Assembly (NCBI RefSeq): GCF_039530225.1
Contig: NZ_BAAAOH010000001.1
Coordinates: 3,348,001 to 3,412,000 of the forward strand
From: Microbacterium pumilum
GTDB lineage: Bacteria > Actinomycetota > Actinomycetes > Actinomycetales > Microbacteriaceae
Direction: 5' to 3'
Length of the DNA: 64,000 bases
The notes under the pieces are model-generated. The model was not told the origin of the DNA, did not search any database, and worked only from the letters and a program-made list of their open reading frames with translations. Below, piece after piece: positions 1 through 7,945 of the stretch (positions are counted from its first letter, which is position 1; the number at the start of each line of letters is the position of its first letter). Position numbers and translations under genes: made by a program.

Positions 1-33
1 CCTGACTCTCCATAGCGGCTGCTGACACCCCGG

Positions 34-223
34 AAGCGGTCCGAGACCCCGGACCCCCGCCGACACCGGGTCGTGTAACACCGGGTCTCGGCGACGAAGC
101 CGGGTCTCGGCGCCGAGACCCGGCCCCGGTCGCAGATCCCTGGATCCGGTGCACAGACCCCGCAGCTACGCCGAGACCTGGGAATTACGCCGACACCGAG
201 CGGCACATCACCGGGTCTCGGCG
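34..223. repeat. Array A of GGTCTCGGCG / CGCCGAGACC palindromic repeats
   Basis: Several copies of a 10-base unit GGTCTCGGCG, in both orientations, lie upstream of the AbiEi-like gene, at about 84-93, 103-112, 111-120, 170-178 and 214-223. Two opposed units form a perfect 24-bp palindrome at 100-123. Degenerate copies extend towards position 34. A second array of the same unit lies on the other side of the gene. I see no coding region in bases 1-396; bases 224-396 are GC-rich and should contain the promoter of the next gene, but no clear -10 box stands out. The units look like REP-type intergenic palindromes. Confidence 0.8.
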
Positions 224-396
224 TCGAGAGCGGGTCTGGAGCGCCGGGAAGGGGCGGATGCCCGGCAGTCGCGGCCGTCGGGGCCGTCGAGATTCCCGCT
301 GGTCCCCGTTCCTCCCCGCGCAGCGTCGGCGGTGACCTGTCCACAGTCAGAGGCGGGGGCGGCGCGGGGACGGACATTTCGCATCACAGTGGCGGG

Positions 397-1395
397 ATGC
401 CGCCATCCGCCAAGCCCGAACCGACCCTGTATCTCAGCAGAGACGAAGCCCTTGTCTCGGGACGACTTCACCGCGACCCGGGATTGATCCGCATTCGTCG
501 CGGCGTCTACGCGGAGGAGGCCGGGTGGCGGGAACTTGCTCCCTGGAACCGCTACCGCGCGAGAGTGCGCGCCGTATCGATGACGTGGAAGGATCCGGTG
601 TTCTGCCTCGAGTCGGCAGCCGTGCTGCTCGGTCTGCCCATCTTCGGCGAGCCGCGCGACATCCACCTTCTCGATGTCGGCGGCAAGTCTCGACGCTACG
701 GGGACATCGTCGTACACGGGAGCACGGAGGCGCTCGAGCTGACCACTCGCGATGGCTTCGTGACAACGTCTGTCGTCGACACCACGCTCGAACTCTGTCG
801 TGCGCTGCCGCCGGCCTTCGCACTCGCCACGGCGGATGCGGCCCACCGCCTCCACGCGCCGCAGTCCGTCGACCTCAGTGCGCTCGGACGGGAGCGGCCC
901 AACCGACGAGGGCGCCGACAGCTCGATTGGGTCCAGGAGAGGGCGACCCCGGATGCGGAGTCGCCAGGCGAGTCGGTCAGCCGCGCCGTCATCGAGTGGC
1001 TGGGATTCGATCCGCCGGAGCTCCAGGTCTCGTTCCGTCATGAAGACGTCGAGGACCGTACCGACTTCTTCTGGCGAAGCCGACGCGTCATCGGCGAGTC
1101 GGACGGCTATGGCAAGTACGACGCATCGGATGCGGAGGGGTCGAAGGCTGTCTTCCTCGCCGAGAAGGTGCGCGAGGACCGACTCCGACGCCACGTGAAC
1201 GGATTCGCACGGTGGGACTGGTCGGACGCGATGCGGGCGACCCCTCTCGGCGAGAAGCTCAGCGCCGCGGGGGTGAGCCAAACCCGACCCGCCCAAAAGG
1301 GGCTTCTCGCCACCCTTCGCCACAACCCGCGGTCGATAAAACCCAAGGCGAAGACCGCCGGCGGCGCTCCCCCAGCCGAGGGGTCGGGTACTTGA
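397..1395 (+). CDS. AbiEi antitoxin-like / VSR-like endonuclease-fold protein
   Basis: A 332-residue protein. Residues about 1-90 resemble the N-terminal winged-helix region of actinobacterial type IV toxin-antitoxin AbiEi-like proteins (LYLSRDEA..G...R....G..RIRRGVY, then a run ending in LESAAVLLGLP). Residues about 180-290 resemble the DUF559/VSR-like nuclease fold: a conserved Glu and Ser region (ESPGESVSRAVIEWLGFDPP), then RTDFFW followed by IGESDGYGKY, which supplies Asp and Glu residues placed as in PD-(D/E)XK nucleases. The tail after residue 300 is basic and low in complexity. No AbiEii toxin gene is adjacent, so it is solitary. Such solitary proteins are common in actinobacteria and their function is unknown; nuclease activity is inference. 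It is bracketed by two arrays of the same palindromic repeat. The ATG at 397 has only a weak upstream GGCGGG. Confidence 0.75.
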   Translation: MPPSAKPEPTLYLSRDEALVSGRLHRDPGLIRIRRGVYAEEAGWRELAPWNRYRARVRAVSMTWKDPVFCLESAAVLLGLPIFGEPRDIHLLDVGGKSRRYGDIVVHGSTEALELTTRDGFVTTSVVDTTLELCRALPPAFALATADAAHRLHAPQSVDLSALGRERPNRRGRRQLDWVQERATPDAESPGESVSRAVIEWLGFDPPELQVSFRHEDVEDRTDFFWRSRRVIGESDGYGKYDASDAEGSKAVFLAEKVREDRLRRHVNGFARWDWSDAMRATPLGEKLSAAGVSQTRPAQKGLLATLRHNPRSIKPKAKTAGGAPPAEGSGT

Positions 1396-1446
1396 CCCGA
1401 CTGAGACCCGTGCGCTGCGCGACTCACCGGCGCCCGGGCCGGGCCC

Positions 1447-1665
1447 CGAGACCCGGCACTGACGCGGAGACCCGGCCCGGGGGCCGAGACCCTGCTGCAC
1501 ACCACCAGGTCTCGGCGCGAACGCGGGGTCTCGGCGCGGCCACCAGGCGTCGGCGCCAACACTGGGTCTCGACACGAACTCCGCGATCGCCGCCGAGACC
1601 TCCCCGCACACCAGCAGGTCTCGGCGCAAACGCCAGGTCTCGCCGCACACCGCAGGGCCTCGGCG
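1447..1665. repeat. Array B of GGTCTCGGCG repeats, about 19-bp period
   Basis: Downstream of the AbiEi-like gene the GGTCTCGGCG unit recurs at 1508, 1527, 1546 (GGCGTCGGCG), 1565 (degenerate), 1617, 1636 (degenerate) and 1656 (GGCCTCGGCG). Starts are 19 to 20 bases apart within each run. Units in the opposite orientation (CCGAGACC) lie near 1447, 1481 and 1590. The sequence between units is similar but not identical (often a C/A-rich CAAACGC or CACACC). The bases from 1396 to 1680 contain no plausible gene. Confidence 0.8.
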
Positions 1666-1697
1666 CAAACACCGCGACGGATGCCGCATGCTGCGGC

Positions 1698-1726
1698 GAC
1701 GGATGCCGGTGGCACCGGCATCCGTC
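1698..1726 (-). terminator. Hairpin terminator of the gcvT-gcvH-gcvP operon
   Basis: A perfect 13-bp stem (1698-1710 with 1714-1726, starting GACGGATGCC) with a 3-base loop lies 12 bases beyond the gcvP stop codon. No U-run follows, as is common for actinobacterial terminators. Confidence 0.65.
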
Positions 1727-1737
1727 ACGCACGGCCG

Positions 1738-4650
1738 CTACGCGAAGGCCTCGATCGGCGGGCAGGCGCACACCAGGTTTCGGTCGCCGTACGCCTGGTC
1801 GATGCGGCGCACGGGCGGCCAGTACTTGGTGCGGACGAGCGTGCGCACCGGATACACCGCGATCTCGCGCGAGTAGGGATGCGTCCACTCGCCGGTGACG
1901 ACCGCTTCGGCCGTGTGCGGGGCGTTCACGAGCGGGTTGTCATCCGCCGGCCACTCTCCCGCTGCCACCATGTCGGCTTCGACCTTGATCGCGATCATGG
2001 CGTCGATGAACCGCTCGATCTCGGCGAGATCCTCCGACTCCGTCGGCTCGACCATCAGCGTGCCCGCGACCGGGAACGACATCGTCGGGGCGTGGAAGCC
2101 GTAGTCGATGAGGCGCTTGGCGACGTCGTCGACGGTGACCCCGGTGGCATCGCGGAGCGGCCGCAGATCGAGGATGCACTCGTGTGCGACGAGTCCGCCC
2201 TCGCCCGCGTACAGCACGGGATAGTGCTCGCGCAGGCGCACCGCGATGTAGTTCGCCGCGAGGACCGCAGCGGCGGTCGCCGACCGGAGCCCTTCGGACC
2301 CCAGCATTCGGACATACGCCCACGAGATCGGCAGGATCCCGGCCGATCCGTGCGGGGCACCCGACACCGGCCCTCCCTGGAAGACGCCGCCCGCGTGATC
2401 GGCGCGCTGCGAGAACGCGTGCCCGGGCAGGTGCGGTGCGAGGTGCGCCTTCGCTGCGACGGGTCCGACGCCCGGTCCGCCGCCGCCGTGCGGGATCGCG
2501 AACGTCTTGTGCAGGTTCAGATGCGACACGTCGCCGCCGAGGTCGCCGAAGCGGGCGTAGCCGAGGAGCGCGTTGAGGTTGGCGCCGTCGACGTAGACCT
2601 GGCCGCCGGCGTCGTGGACGGACTGCGTGATCTCGAGCACGTCCTGCTCGTAGACGCCGTGCGTGGAGGGATATGTGATCATCAGGGCGGCGAGCGCATC
2701 GGCGTGCACGGCGATCTTCGCACGCAGGTCGTCGAGATCGACGTTGCCCGCATCGTCGCACGCGACCACGACGACCTTCATGCCCGCGAGCACCGCGGAT
2801 GCGGCGTTCGTGCCGTGCGCGGAGGACGGGATGAGGCACACGGTGCGGTCGAGATCGCCATTGGCGCGGTGGTACCCCCGGATGGCGAGCAGGCCGGCGA
2901 GCTCGCCCTGCGAGCCGGCGTTCGGCTGCAGCGAGACTGCGTCGTAGCCCGTGACCTCGGCCAGCCACACCTCGAGCTGCTCGATCATCGCGAGGTAGCC
3001 GTGGACGTCCGCCTCCGGCGCGAACGGATGAACGCGCGAGAACTCGGGCCACGAGACCGCCGCCATCTCGGTCGCTGCGTTGAGCTTCATGGTGCAGGAC
3101 CCGAGCGGGATCATGCCGCGATCGAGCGCGTAGTCGCGATCGGCGAGCTGCTTGAGATAGCGCATCATCGCCGTCTCGGAGCGGTGGGTGCTGAAGACCG
3201 GATGCGTGAGGTACTCGTCGGTGCGATGCAGCGCCGAAGGCACACCCGCGAGGGCGACGGCATCCGAGAACGGCAGCGACCGCTCGCCCTGGTCTCCGGC
3301 GCCCGCGAATTCGTCCTCGGGCAGGCCGAACGCCCACGCGACCGCGGCGAGGTCGTCAGCGGTCGTCGTCTCGTCGACGGAGATGCCGATCGACGCGGCA
3401 TCCGCCCAGAAGAGCTGGTAGCCGCGCTCTCGCGCGCGGTCGATGACCCGGCGCGAGGGGCCAGGGGTCACCACCCGGATGGTGTCGAAGAACGAATCGT
3501 GCCTGACCACGAGTCCGTACTCGCGGAGTCGCCGCGCGAGCGCCTCAGCCTTCTTCGAGACATCCGTCGCGATCGCACGCAGGCCGTCCGCACCGTGGTA
3601 CACCGCATACATCGCTGCCATGACGGCGAGCAGAACCTGAGCGGTGCAGATGTTCGACGTGGCCTTCTCACGACGGATGTGCTGCTCACGCGTCTGCAGC
3701 GAGAGGCGATAGGCAGGGTGCCCCGCGGCATCCTGCGACACACCCACGAGACGGCCGGGCAGCTGACGTTCCAGGCCGGAACGCACAGCCATGTAGCCCG
3801 CGTGCGGGCCGCCGAAGCCGAGCGGCACCCCGAAGCGCTGGGTGGTTCCGACCGCGACGTCGGCGCCGAGCGAGCCGGGCGAGCGCAGCAGCGTGAGGGC
3901 GAGGAGGTCGGCTGCGACCACGACCAGTCCGCCCTGTGCCTTGACCGCCGTGATCACCTCGGAGGGGTCCCACACTCGGCCGCTGGCACCGGGGTACTGG
4001 ATGAACGCGCCGAAGGCTTCCACAGGCTCAGCCACGCCGGTCCCTGATCTTGTCGAAGCGTCGTACGGCGTGTATTGCAGCTCGATTCCCACGGCGGCTG
4101 CGCGGTGCTCGAGCAGCGACTTGGTCTGCGGCAGGGTGTCGGCGTCGACGAGGAAGATGTTCGACGCGGACCTCGAGGCGCGGCGCGCGACGAGCATCCC
4201 CTCGACGACCGCGGTCGACTCGTCGAGCATCGATGCGTTCGCCGTCGCCAGACCCGTGAGGTCGGTCACCATCGTCTGGAAGTTGATCAGGGCCTCGAGG
4301 CGTCCCTGCGAGATCTCGGGCTGGTAAGGGGTGTACGCGGTGTACCAGGACGGGTTCTCGAGCACGTTCCGCGTGATCACCGAGGGGGTGAGGGTGTCGT
4401 AGTAGCCCAGACCGATCATCGGCCGCGCGACGCGGTTCTGCGACGCCAGCGAGCGCAGCTCGGCGAGCGCCTCGGCCTCGGTCGCGGCGGGCGGGATGTC
4501 GCTCGTCGATCGCTCCGCGACATGGATGGATTCCGGCACCGCCGCCTGCACGAGCGCATCGACGTCGGCGTAGCCGAGCGCGTCGAGCATCGTGCGCTGG
4601 GCTGCGGCATCCGTTCCGATGTGACGCTCGGCGAATCCCCTGGCGCTCAC
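1738..4650 (-). CDS. gcvP: Glycine dehydrogenase (aminomethyl-transferring), P protein
   Basis: This 970-residue protein is the PLP-dependent decarboxylase of the glycine cleavage system. It decarboxylates glycine and passes the aminomethyl group to the lipoyl arm of GcvH. Length fits the fused single-chain P protein. The N-terminus (FAERHIGTD) and the PLP site ([18 protein letters not shown]) are typical, the Lys in LHK being the PLP ligand. Start choice: the GTG at 4650 overlaps the gcvH stop by GTGA; the frame remains open upstream but that part is a shadow of gcvH. It is third in the operon gcvT-gcvH-gcvP under a glycine riboswitch. Odd point: residues 196-204 (YDASTRSGT) are encoded by a dispersed repeat also found in gcvT. 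Confidence 0.97.
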   Translation of the reverse strand: MSARGFAERHIGTDAAAQRTMLDALGYADVDALVQAAVPESIHVAERSTSDIPPAATEAEALAELRSLASQNRVARPMIGLGYYDTLTPSVITRNVLENPSWYTAYTPYQPEISQGRLEALINFQTMVTDLTGLATANASMLDESTAVVEGMLVARRASRSASNIFLVDADTLPQTKSLLEHRAAAVGIELQYTPYDASTRSGTGVAEPVEAFGAFIQYPGASGRVWDPSEVITAVKAQGGLVVVAADLLALTLLRSPGSLGADVAVGTTQRFGVPLGFGGPHAGYMAVRSGLERQLPGRLVGVSQDAAGHPAYRLSLQTREQHIRREKATSNICTAQVLLAVMAAMYAVYHGADGLRAIATDVSKKAEALARRLREYGLVVRHDSFFDTIRVVTPGPSRRVIDRARERGYQLFWADAASIGISVDETTTADDLAAVAWAFGLPEDEFAGAGDQGERSLPFSDAVALAGVPSALHRTDEYLTHPVFSTHRSETAMMRYLKQLADRDYALDRGMIPLGSCTMKLNAATEMAAVSWPEFSRVHPFAPEADVHGYLAMIEQLEVWLAEVTGYDAVSLQPNAGSQGELAGLLAIRGYHRANGDLDRTVCLIPSSAHGTNAASAVLAGMKVVVVACDDAGNVDLDDLRAKIAVHADALAALMITYPSTHGVYEQDVLEITQSVHDAGGQVYVDGANLNALLGYARFGDLGGDVSHLNLHKTFAIPHGGGGPGVGPVAAKAHLAPHLPGHAFSQRADHAGGVFQGGPVSGAPHGSAGILPISWAYVRMLGSEGLRSATAAAVLAANYIAVRLREHYPVLYAGEGGLVAHECILDLRPLRDATGVTVDDVAKRLIDYGFHAPTMSFPVAGTLMVEPTESEDLAEIERFIDAMIAIKVEADMVAAGEWPADDNPLVNAPHTAEAVVTGEWTHPYSREIAVYPVRTLVRTKYWPPVRRIDQAYGDRNLVCACPPIEAFA
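4039..4065. repeat. Small dispersed repeat inside gcvP (GGTCCCTGA...TTGTCGAAG type)
   Basis: This 27-base element reads on the minus strand as codons for YDASTRSGT. It matches 24 of 27 bases of the element at 5254-5280 in gcvT, in the same orientation and reading frame. The core GGTCCCTGA.CTTGT.GAAG resembles a short repeat dispersed in many Microbacteriaceae genomes, usually between genes. Confidence 0.75.
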
Positions 4651-5030
4651 GCCTCGCCACCCGTGAGGGCCACGTAGGCCGCGCGGTCGAGCAGCTCCGC
4701 GACGGCCGAAGGATCGACCCGGAGCTTGATGAGCCAGCCATCGCCGAACGGATCGGAGTTGACGAGCGACGGATCGTCGACGACGCCGTCGTTCACGGCG
4801 ACGACCTCGCCGGTGAGCGGGGCATACAGCTCGCCGACCGATTTCGTCGACTCGATCTCGCCGCACACCTGACCTGCCGAGACGTCGGAGTGGACGCCGG
4901 GCACTTCGACGAACACCACATCGCCGAGCTTGTCGGCGGCGTAGTCCGTGATGCCGACGGTGGCGATATCGCCCTCGAGGGCGATCCACTCGTGCTCGGC
5001 GGTGTACTTGAGGCTGTTGAGATCGGTCAC
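4647..5030 (-). CDS. gcvH: Glycine cleavage system H protein
   Basis: A 127-residue lipoyl carrier that shuttles the aminomethyl group between GcvP and GcvT. The sequence has the family start (KYTAEHEW) and the lipoylation site ESTKSV, whose Lys carries lipoate. The GTG at 5030 was chosen because GGAGG stands about 9 bases upstream and it gives the standard N-terminus TDLNSLKYT; the open frame further upstream adds unrelated residues. The stop overlaps the gcvP GTG. gcvT ends 43 bases upstream. Confidence 0.97.
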   Translation of the reverse strand: MTDLNSLKYTAEHEWIALEGDIATVGITDYAADKLGDVVFVEVPGVHSDVSAGQVCGEIESTKSVGELYAPLTGEVVAVNDGVVDDPSLVNSDPFGDGWLIKLRVDPSAVAELLDRAAYVALTGGEA

Positions 5031-5073
5031 TTCCGCCTCCGGTCGGTGGATGCTGGGTAGGAGCGCGCGCACA

Positions 5074-6216
5074 TCACCGGGCACGCCGGTAGAAAGGCAG
5101 CACGGTCACGGTGGCGGGGATGCGGGTGCCCCGCACGTCGATGGTCAGTTCGGTGCCGGGTTCGCTCACGCGAGGTGAGACGAAGGCCATGGCGATCGGA
5201 TGCCCGAGCGTGGGGCTGAGCGCGCCGCTGGTGATCTCGCCCACGGCGGTTTCGGTCCCTGAGCTTGTGGAAGGGTCGTAGACGGCATACCCGGCGCGGC
5301 CCGCGCGCTTGCCCGCCGAGGCGAGTCCGACGAGCACCGGGGCATCCGATGCGATGACCGCGGAGAGCCCCGCACGGCCGACGAAGTCGTCCTTGTCGGC
5401 CGCCACGACCCGGCCGAGCCCGGCCTGGGCCGGAAGGATGTCGAGCGAGAGCTCATGGCCGTAGAGGGGCATGCCGGCTTCGAGCCGCAGCGTGTCGCGG
5501 GCCGCGAGGCCGGCGGGCACCAGTCCGAGCGGAGCACCGACGGCGAGCAGCTCGTCCCAGAGCGCCCCCGCGGAGGTGGCCTGGATGTAGAGCTCGAACC
5601 CGTCTTCGCCCGTATACCCGGTGCGGCCGATGTGCATCGGCACCGGGTCGGCCCCGGCAGCCGAGTAGTCGGCGTGCGTCATTCGGTAGTACTTCAGATC
5701 ACCGAGTGGCAGCCGGGTCGCACCGATCCCCGACGCCGCTTCGACGATCGCCTGCGCCGCCGGACCCTGCACCGCGATCAGCGCGATGCGGTCGGTCGCA
5801 TCCTCGACCTCGACGTCGAATTCGAGCGAGCGCTCCAGGAGCGCCGGAGCGACGGCATCCCGGTTTCCGGCGTTCGCGACGACCATGTAGCGCTCGGCGC
5901 TGTGTCGGTACACGATGACGTCGTCGATGATCCCGCCGTCCGCATCGAGGAGCAGGCTGTACTTCGCCTGGTCGTCGGCCATCGTCGACAGCCGCCCGGC
6001 CAGCGCATAGTCGAGGAACGCCCCGGCGCCTTCACCCTCGACCAGGAACTCCGCCATGTGCGAGATGTCGAACAGGCCGGCCGCCGTGCGGACGGCGTGA
6101 TGCTCGGCCAGATCGGAGCTGTAGCGCACCGGCATCAGCCATCCACCGAAATCGGTGAAGGTGGCTCCGAGCGCCTCGTGGCGCTCGTACAAGGGGGTCG
6201 TGCGGGGGTCTGTCAT
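5074..6216 (-). CDS. gcvT: Aminomethyltransferase, glycine cleavage T protein
   Basis: A 380-residue tetrahydrofolate-dependent enzyme. It releases ammonia from the aminomethyl-lipoyl H protein and makes 5,10-methylene-THF. The N-terminus ([25 protein letters not shown]), the FDISHMAEF segment and the folate-binding core match the family. The ATG at 6216 follows GGGAGA and matches the family start; the frame upstream runs into riboswitch sequence. First gene of the operon, directly downstream of the tandem glycine riboswitch. Residues 313-321 (YDPSTSSGT) come from a dispersed 27-base repeat shared with gcvP; they lie in the C-terminal barrel domain, probably in a surface loop. Confidence 0.97.
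   Translation of the reverse strand: MTDPRTTPLYERHEALGATFTDFGGWLMPVRYSSDLAEHHAVRTAAGLFDISHMAEFLVEGEGAGAFLDYALAGRLSTMADDQAKYSLLLDADGGIIDDVIVYRHSAERYMVVANAGNRDAVAPALLERSLEFDVEVEDATDRIALIAVQGPAAQAIVEAASGIGATRLPLGDLKYYRMTHADYSAAGADPVPMHIGRTGYTGEDGFELYIQATSAGALWDELLAVGAPLGLVPAGLAARDTLRLEAGMPLYGHELSLDILPAQAGLGRVVAADKDDFVGRAGLSAVIASDAPVLVGLASAGKRAGRAGYAVYDPSTSSGTETAVGEITSGALSPTLGHPIAMAFVSPRVSEPGTELTIDVRGTRIPATVTVLPFYRRAR
5254..5280. repeat. Small dispersed repeat inside gcvT
   Basis: The sequence GGTCCCTGAGCTTGTGGAAG plus seven more bases encodes YDPSTSSGT in frame. It matches 24 of 27 bases of the copy in gcvP at 4039-4065. Both copies begin with the codons TAC GAC and add about nine residues. Confidence 0.8.
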
Positions 6217-6239
6217 GAGTTCTCCCGTCGGCGATCGGG

Positions 6240-6259
6240 CAGACGCCGGACGGCGTCTG
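6240..6259 (-). promoter_or_regulatory. Hairpin between riboswitch and gcvT (possible expression platform)
   Basis: A perfect 9-bp inverted repeat (CAGACGCCG / CGGCGTCTG, 2-base loop) lies just after the second glycine aptamer and about 24 bases before the gcvT start. It has no U-run. It may be the expression platform or part of it; this is inference. Confidence 0.45.
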
Positions 6260-6264
6260 TGAAC

Positions 6265-6356
6265 TCCCCCTCTGTCATGGGCCTGAGAGCTTCGCGACGG
6301 CAACCGTGGGTGAGACGGATGTCGGGGCTTTCACCTTCGGCGGATTTCTCGCTGTG
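6265..6356 (-). promoter_or_regulatory. Glycine riboswitch, second (gcvT-proximal) aptamer
   Basis: On the minus strand the sequence shows the conserved glycine aptamer blocks in order: GCGAGA, CCGCCGAAGGTGAAAGCC, then GCTCTCAGG followed by ATGACAGAGG. These are the hallmark blocks of the gcvT RNA class. It precedes the glycine cleavage operon, as expected for an element that turns on glycine breakdown when glycine is plentiful. Confidence 0.9.
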
Positions 6357-6487
6357 CTTCGACTAGTGCGTGGAGACGCGTAGCTGTCAGCTTGCGTAAG
6401 GGGCTTCGATACGGCGCCGGGGCGCCTGCTCAGCCCGATTTCCTGCTCGCTTCGCTCGCTCGAAATCGCTTTCCAGAGCGGCCGGAC
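6357..6487 (-). repeat. Hairpin-rich insert between the two glycine aptamers
   Basis: About 130 bases separate the two aptamers, whereas tandem glycine riboswitches usually have a linker of a few bases. The insert holds a GC palindrome near 6413-6426 and an inverted repeat CGATTTC (6436-6442) / GAAATCG (6462-6468) enclosing a GCTCGCTTCGCTCGCT run, which looks like a REP-type intergenic repeat. It has no open reading frame of note. Confidence 0.7.
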
Positions 6488-6576
6488 GCATCGCGGTAAC
6501 GGGACCTGAGAGATTGGCGGGGAGGCTTGCTCCTTCGGTGCCCGACGATGACGCTGTCGAGGCTCTCCCGCGAGGG
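6488..6576 (-). promoter_or_regulatory. Glycine riboswitch, first (promoter-proximal) aptamer
   Basis: The minus strand has the blocks CGCGGGAGAG, GCACCGAAGGAGCAAGCC and CTCTCAGGTCCCGTTACCGCG in order. CGCGG and CCGCG can pair as the P1 helix. Together with 6265-6356 this makes a tandem glycine riboswitch. Confidence 0.9.
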
Positions 6577-6605
6577 TCGTTCGGCCTGTGTTAAGTTGCG
6601 CGTCC

Positions 6606-6611
6606 AGCATA
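6606..6611 (-). promoter_or_regulatory. Candidate -10 box (TATGCT) for the gcv operon
   Basis: TATGCT on the minus strand lies about 30 bases upstream of the first aptamer. I see no convincing -35 at the right distance. The promoter must lie between the riboswitch and the end of the neighbouring gene at 6648, so this is the best visible candidate. Confidence 0.4.
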
Positions 6612-6647
6612 CCGGTGCGGTGTGCGCTGCACGGCAGCCGCGCGTCG

Positions 6648-7823
6648 TCAGCCGGTGCAGTGTCCCGGCGCGACCGCGGCATCCATTCCGGCGACACCGC
6701 CCAGCACCGCAGACAGCTCGGTCGTCGTCATCGCGTACCCTCGCGCGGCATCGTCGAGGCCACGCGCGAACACCAGTCCGGCGACGGCGCCGTCATCGGT
6801 CAGCAGCGGGCCTCCGGAGTTGCCGGGGAGGACGGCCGCCTCGAGCGAGTAGATCTCACGGGGCGCCGCACTCTCGTCGTACACATCCGGCACCGGCACG
6901 ATGCCGACCGACAGCACCGTCGCGGGGATGCTCGTGAACGGCCCGCCGTTGGGGTATCCCTGCACTGCTGCGGCCGCGCCGGCGCCGAGAACCGATCCGA
7001 ACGCGAGCGGCGCGGCCCCGAGGTCGTCCACCGCGACCACCGCGAGGTCGTCGACGGGGTCGAAATACACCACACGACCCTCGCGTGGCTCGCGCCCGGG
7101 CAGTTCGACGATGGGCGTTTCGACCCCCGCCACGACGTGCGCGTTCGTGATCAGGCGATCCTCGGCGATGACGAACCCCGACCCGGTGACTCCGGTGCCG
7201 CAGGCGTAGGCGGTGCCCGAGATCCGGGCGACGGATGCCGCGGCCTGCTGCAGCTGCGGATCGTCGAGCGCGATCGGGGGCGCCGCCGGAGCTGCACCGC
7301 CGGGCCCGAGCAGATCGCGGAGCCGCGGCAGCCCGTCGCCCATCACCGTCGCCCGCAGCTGCGCGATCGTCGCATCGACCGGCGCGGGGGTGATCGCGTC
7401 GATCCCCTGCAGCACGCGCGACGAGCCGATCGCCGTCGCCACGGCAGGAGCACCCGAGATGGCGATGGCGGGCGCGACGACGACGATCGCCAGCGCAGCC
7501 ACCACGACGCTCGCGACGCCGCCGAGCAGGCGCTCGAAGCCCTTGAGGGGCGTGCGGTCCACACCACGTCGCAGGGCCGCGCCCACAGCCGATCCCAGCA
7601 GCGCTCCCAGCACCAGCAATCCGATCCCCAGCGCGACGACCGCGACGCCTCGCCACACCGGCGACGGCAGCCACGCACTCGCGAGCGGCAGCAGCCAGAA
7701 CGCGGCGACGCCGCCGACGGCCAGTCCGACGATGGTGCCGAGGCTCGCGAGCAGACCCCGCTGCAAGCCGGTGACGAGTGCAATGACCAGGATCACGGCG
7801 ATCACGACATCCGCGATGACCAC
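6648..7823 (-). CDS. MarP family serine protease (CvpA-like membrane domain plus trypsin-like domain)
   Basis: A 391-residue protein. Residues about 1-125 form four hydrophobic segments resembling the CvpA/colicin V production domain; the rest is a trypsin/HtrA-like protease exposed outside the cell. The catalytic triad is visible: His229 in TNAHVV, Asp259 in DDLAVV, and Ser336 in GNSGGP. Two Cys residues (in YACGTGVTG and the C-terminal HCTG) may form a disulfide. The architecture is that of mycobacterial MarP, a periplasmic protease needed for acid and oxidative stress survival. It is transcribed away from nrtR and towards the gcv operon; the gap to the riboswitch is short. Substrates cannot be read from sequence. 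Confidence 0.88.
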   Translation of the reverse strand: MVIADVVIAVILVIALVTGLQRGLLASLGTIVGLAVGGVAAFWLLPLASAWLPSPVWRGVAVVALGIGLLVLGALLGSAVGAALRRGVDRTPLKGFERLLGGVASVVVAALAIVVVAPAIAISGAPAVATAIGSSRVLQGIDAITPAPVDATIAQLRATVMGDGLPRLRDLLGPGGAAPAAPPIALDDPQLQQAAASVARISGTAYACGTGVTGSGFVIAEDRLITNAHVVAGVETPIVELPGREPREGRVVYFDPVDDLAVVAVDDLGAAPLAFGSVLGAGAAAAVQGYPNGGPFTSIPATVLSVGIVPVPDVYDESAAPREIYSLEAAVLPGNSGGPLLTDDGAVAGLVFARGLDDAARGYAMTTTELSAVLGGVAGMDAAVAPGHCTG

Positions 7824-7893
7824 GGCACCTCCTCATTCAGGCCAGCAGCCAGAGTATGGGCTCTGCCTGAGGAATCACCGCTGGAAGCGCCGT

Positions 7894-7944
7894 TTGCCTT
7901 CTGGTCGAAGTGACTATAAGATCGCAAGGAGGAGTTAGAGTCAC
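7894..7944 (+). promoter_or_regulatory. Promoter and candidate NrtR operator in front of nrtR-nadABC
   Basis: TTGCCT (7894-7899), a 17-base spacer and TAAGAT (7917-7922) make a good sigma-A promoter. An inverted repeat GTGACTATAA (7910-7919) / TTAGAGTCAC (7935-7944), 9 of 10 bases matched, covers the -10 box and the ribosome binding site AAGGAGGAG (7926-7934). A repressor there would block both polymerase and ribosome. The neighbouring gene encodes an NrtR repressor, making it the likely ligand. Confidence 0.65.
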
Positions 7945-7945
7945 C

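Noticed and set aside
34..1665. Repeat arrays as a CRISPR
   Set aside because: Units are 10 bases, occur in both orientations, and spacers are short and alike; no cas genes.
208..1728. Long minus-strand open frame of 506 codons over the AbiEi-like gene
   Set aside because: It is Arg-rich, lacks any family similarity and arises as a shadow of the plus-strand gene and the repeats in GC-rich DNA.
1681..4047. 788-codon plus-strand frame over gcvP
   Set aside because: Antisense shadow of gcvP; composition rich in Arg, His and Asp without motifs.
6357..6487. Riboswitch insert as an insertion sequence
   Set aside because: Only 130 bases, no reading frame, no target duplication that I can see; more like a REP-type repeat.
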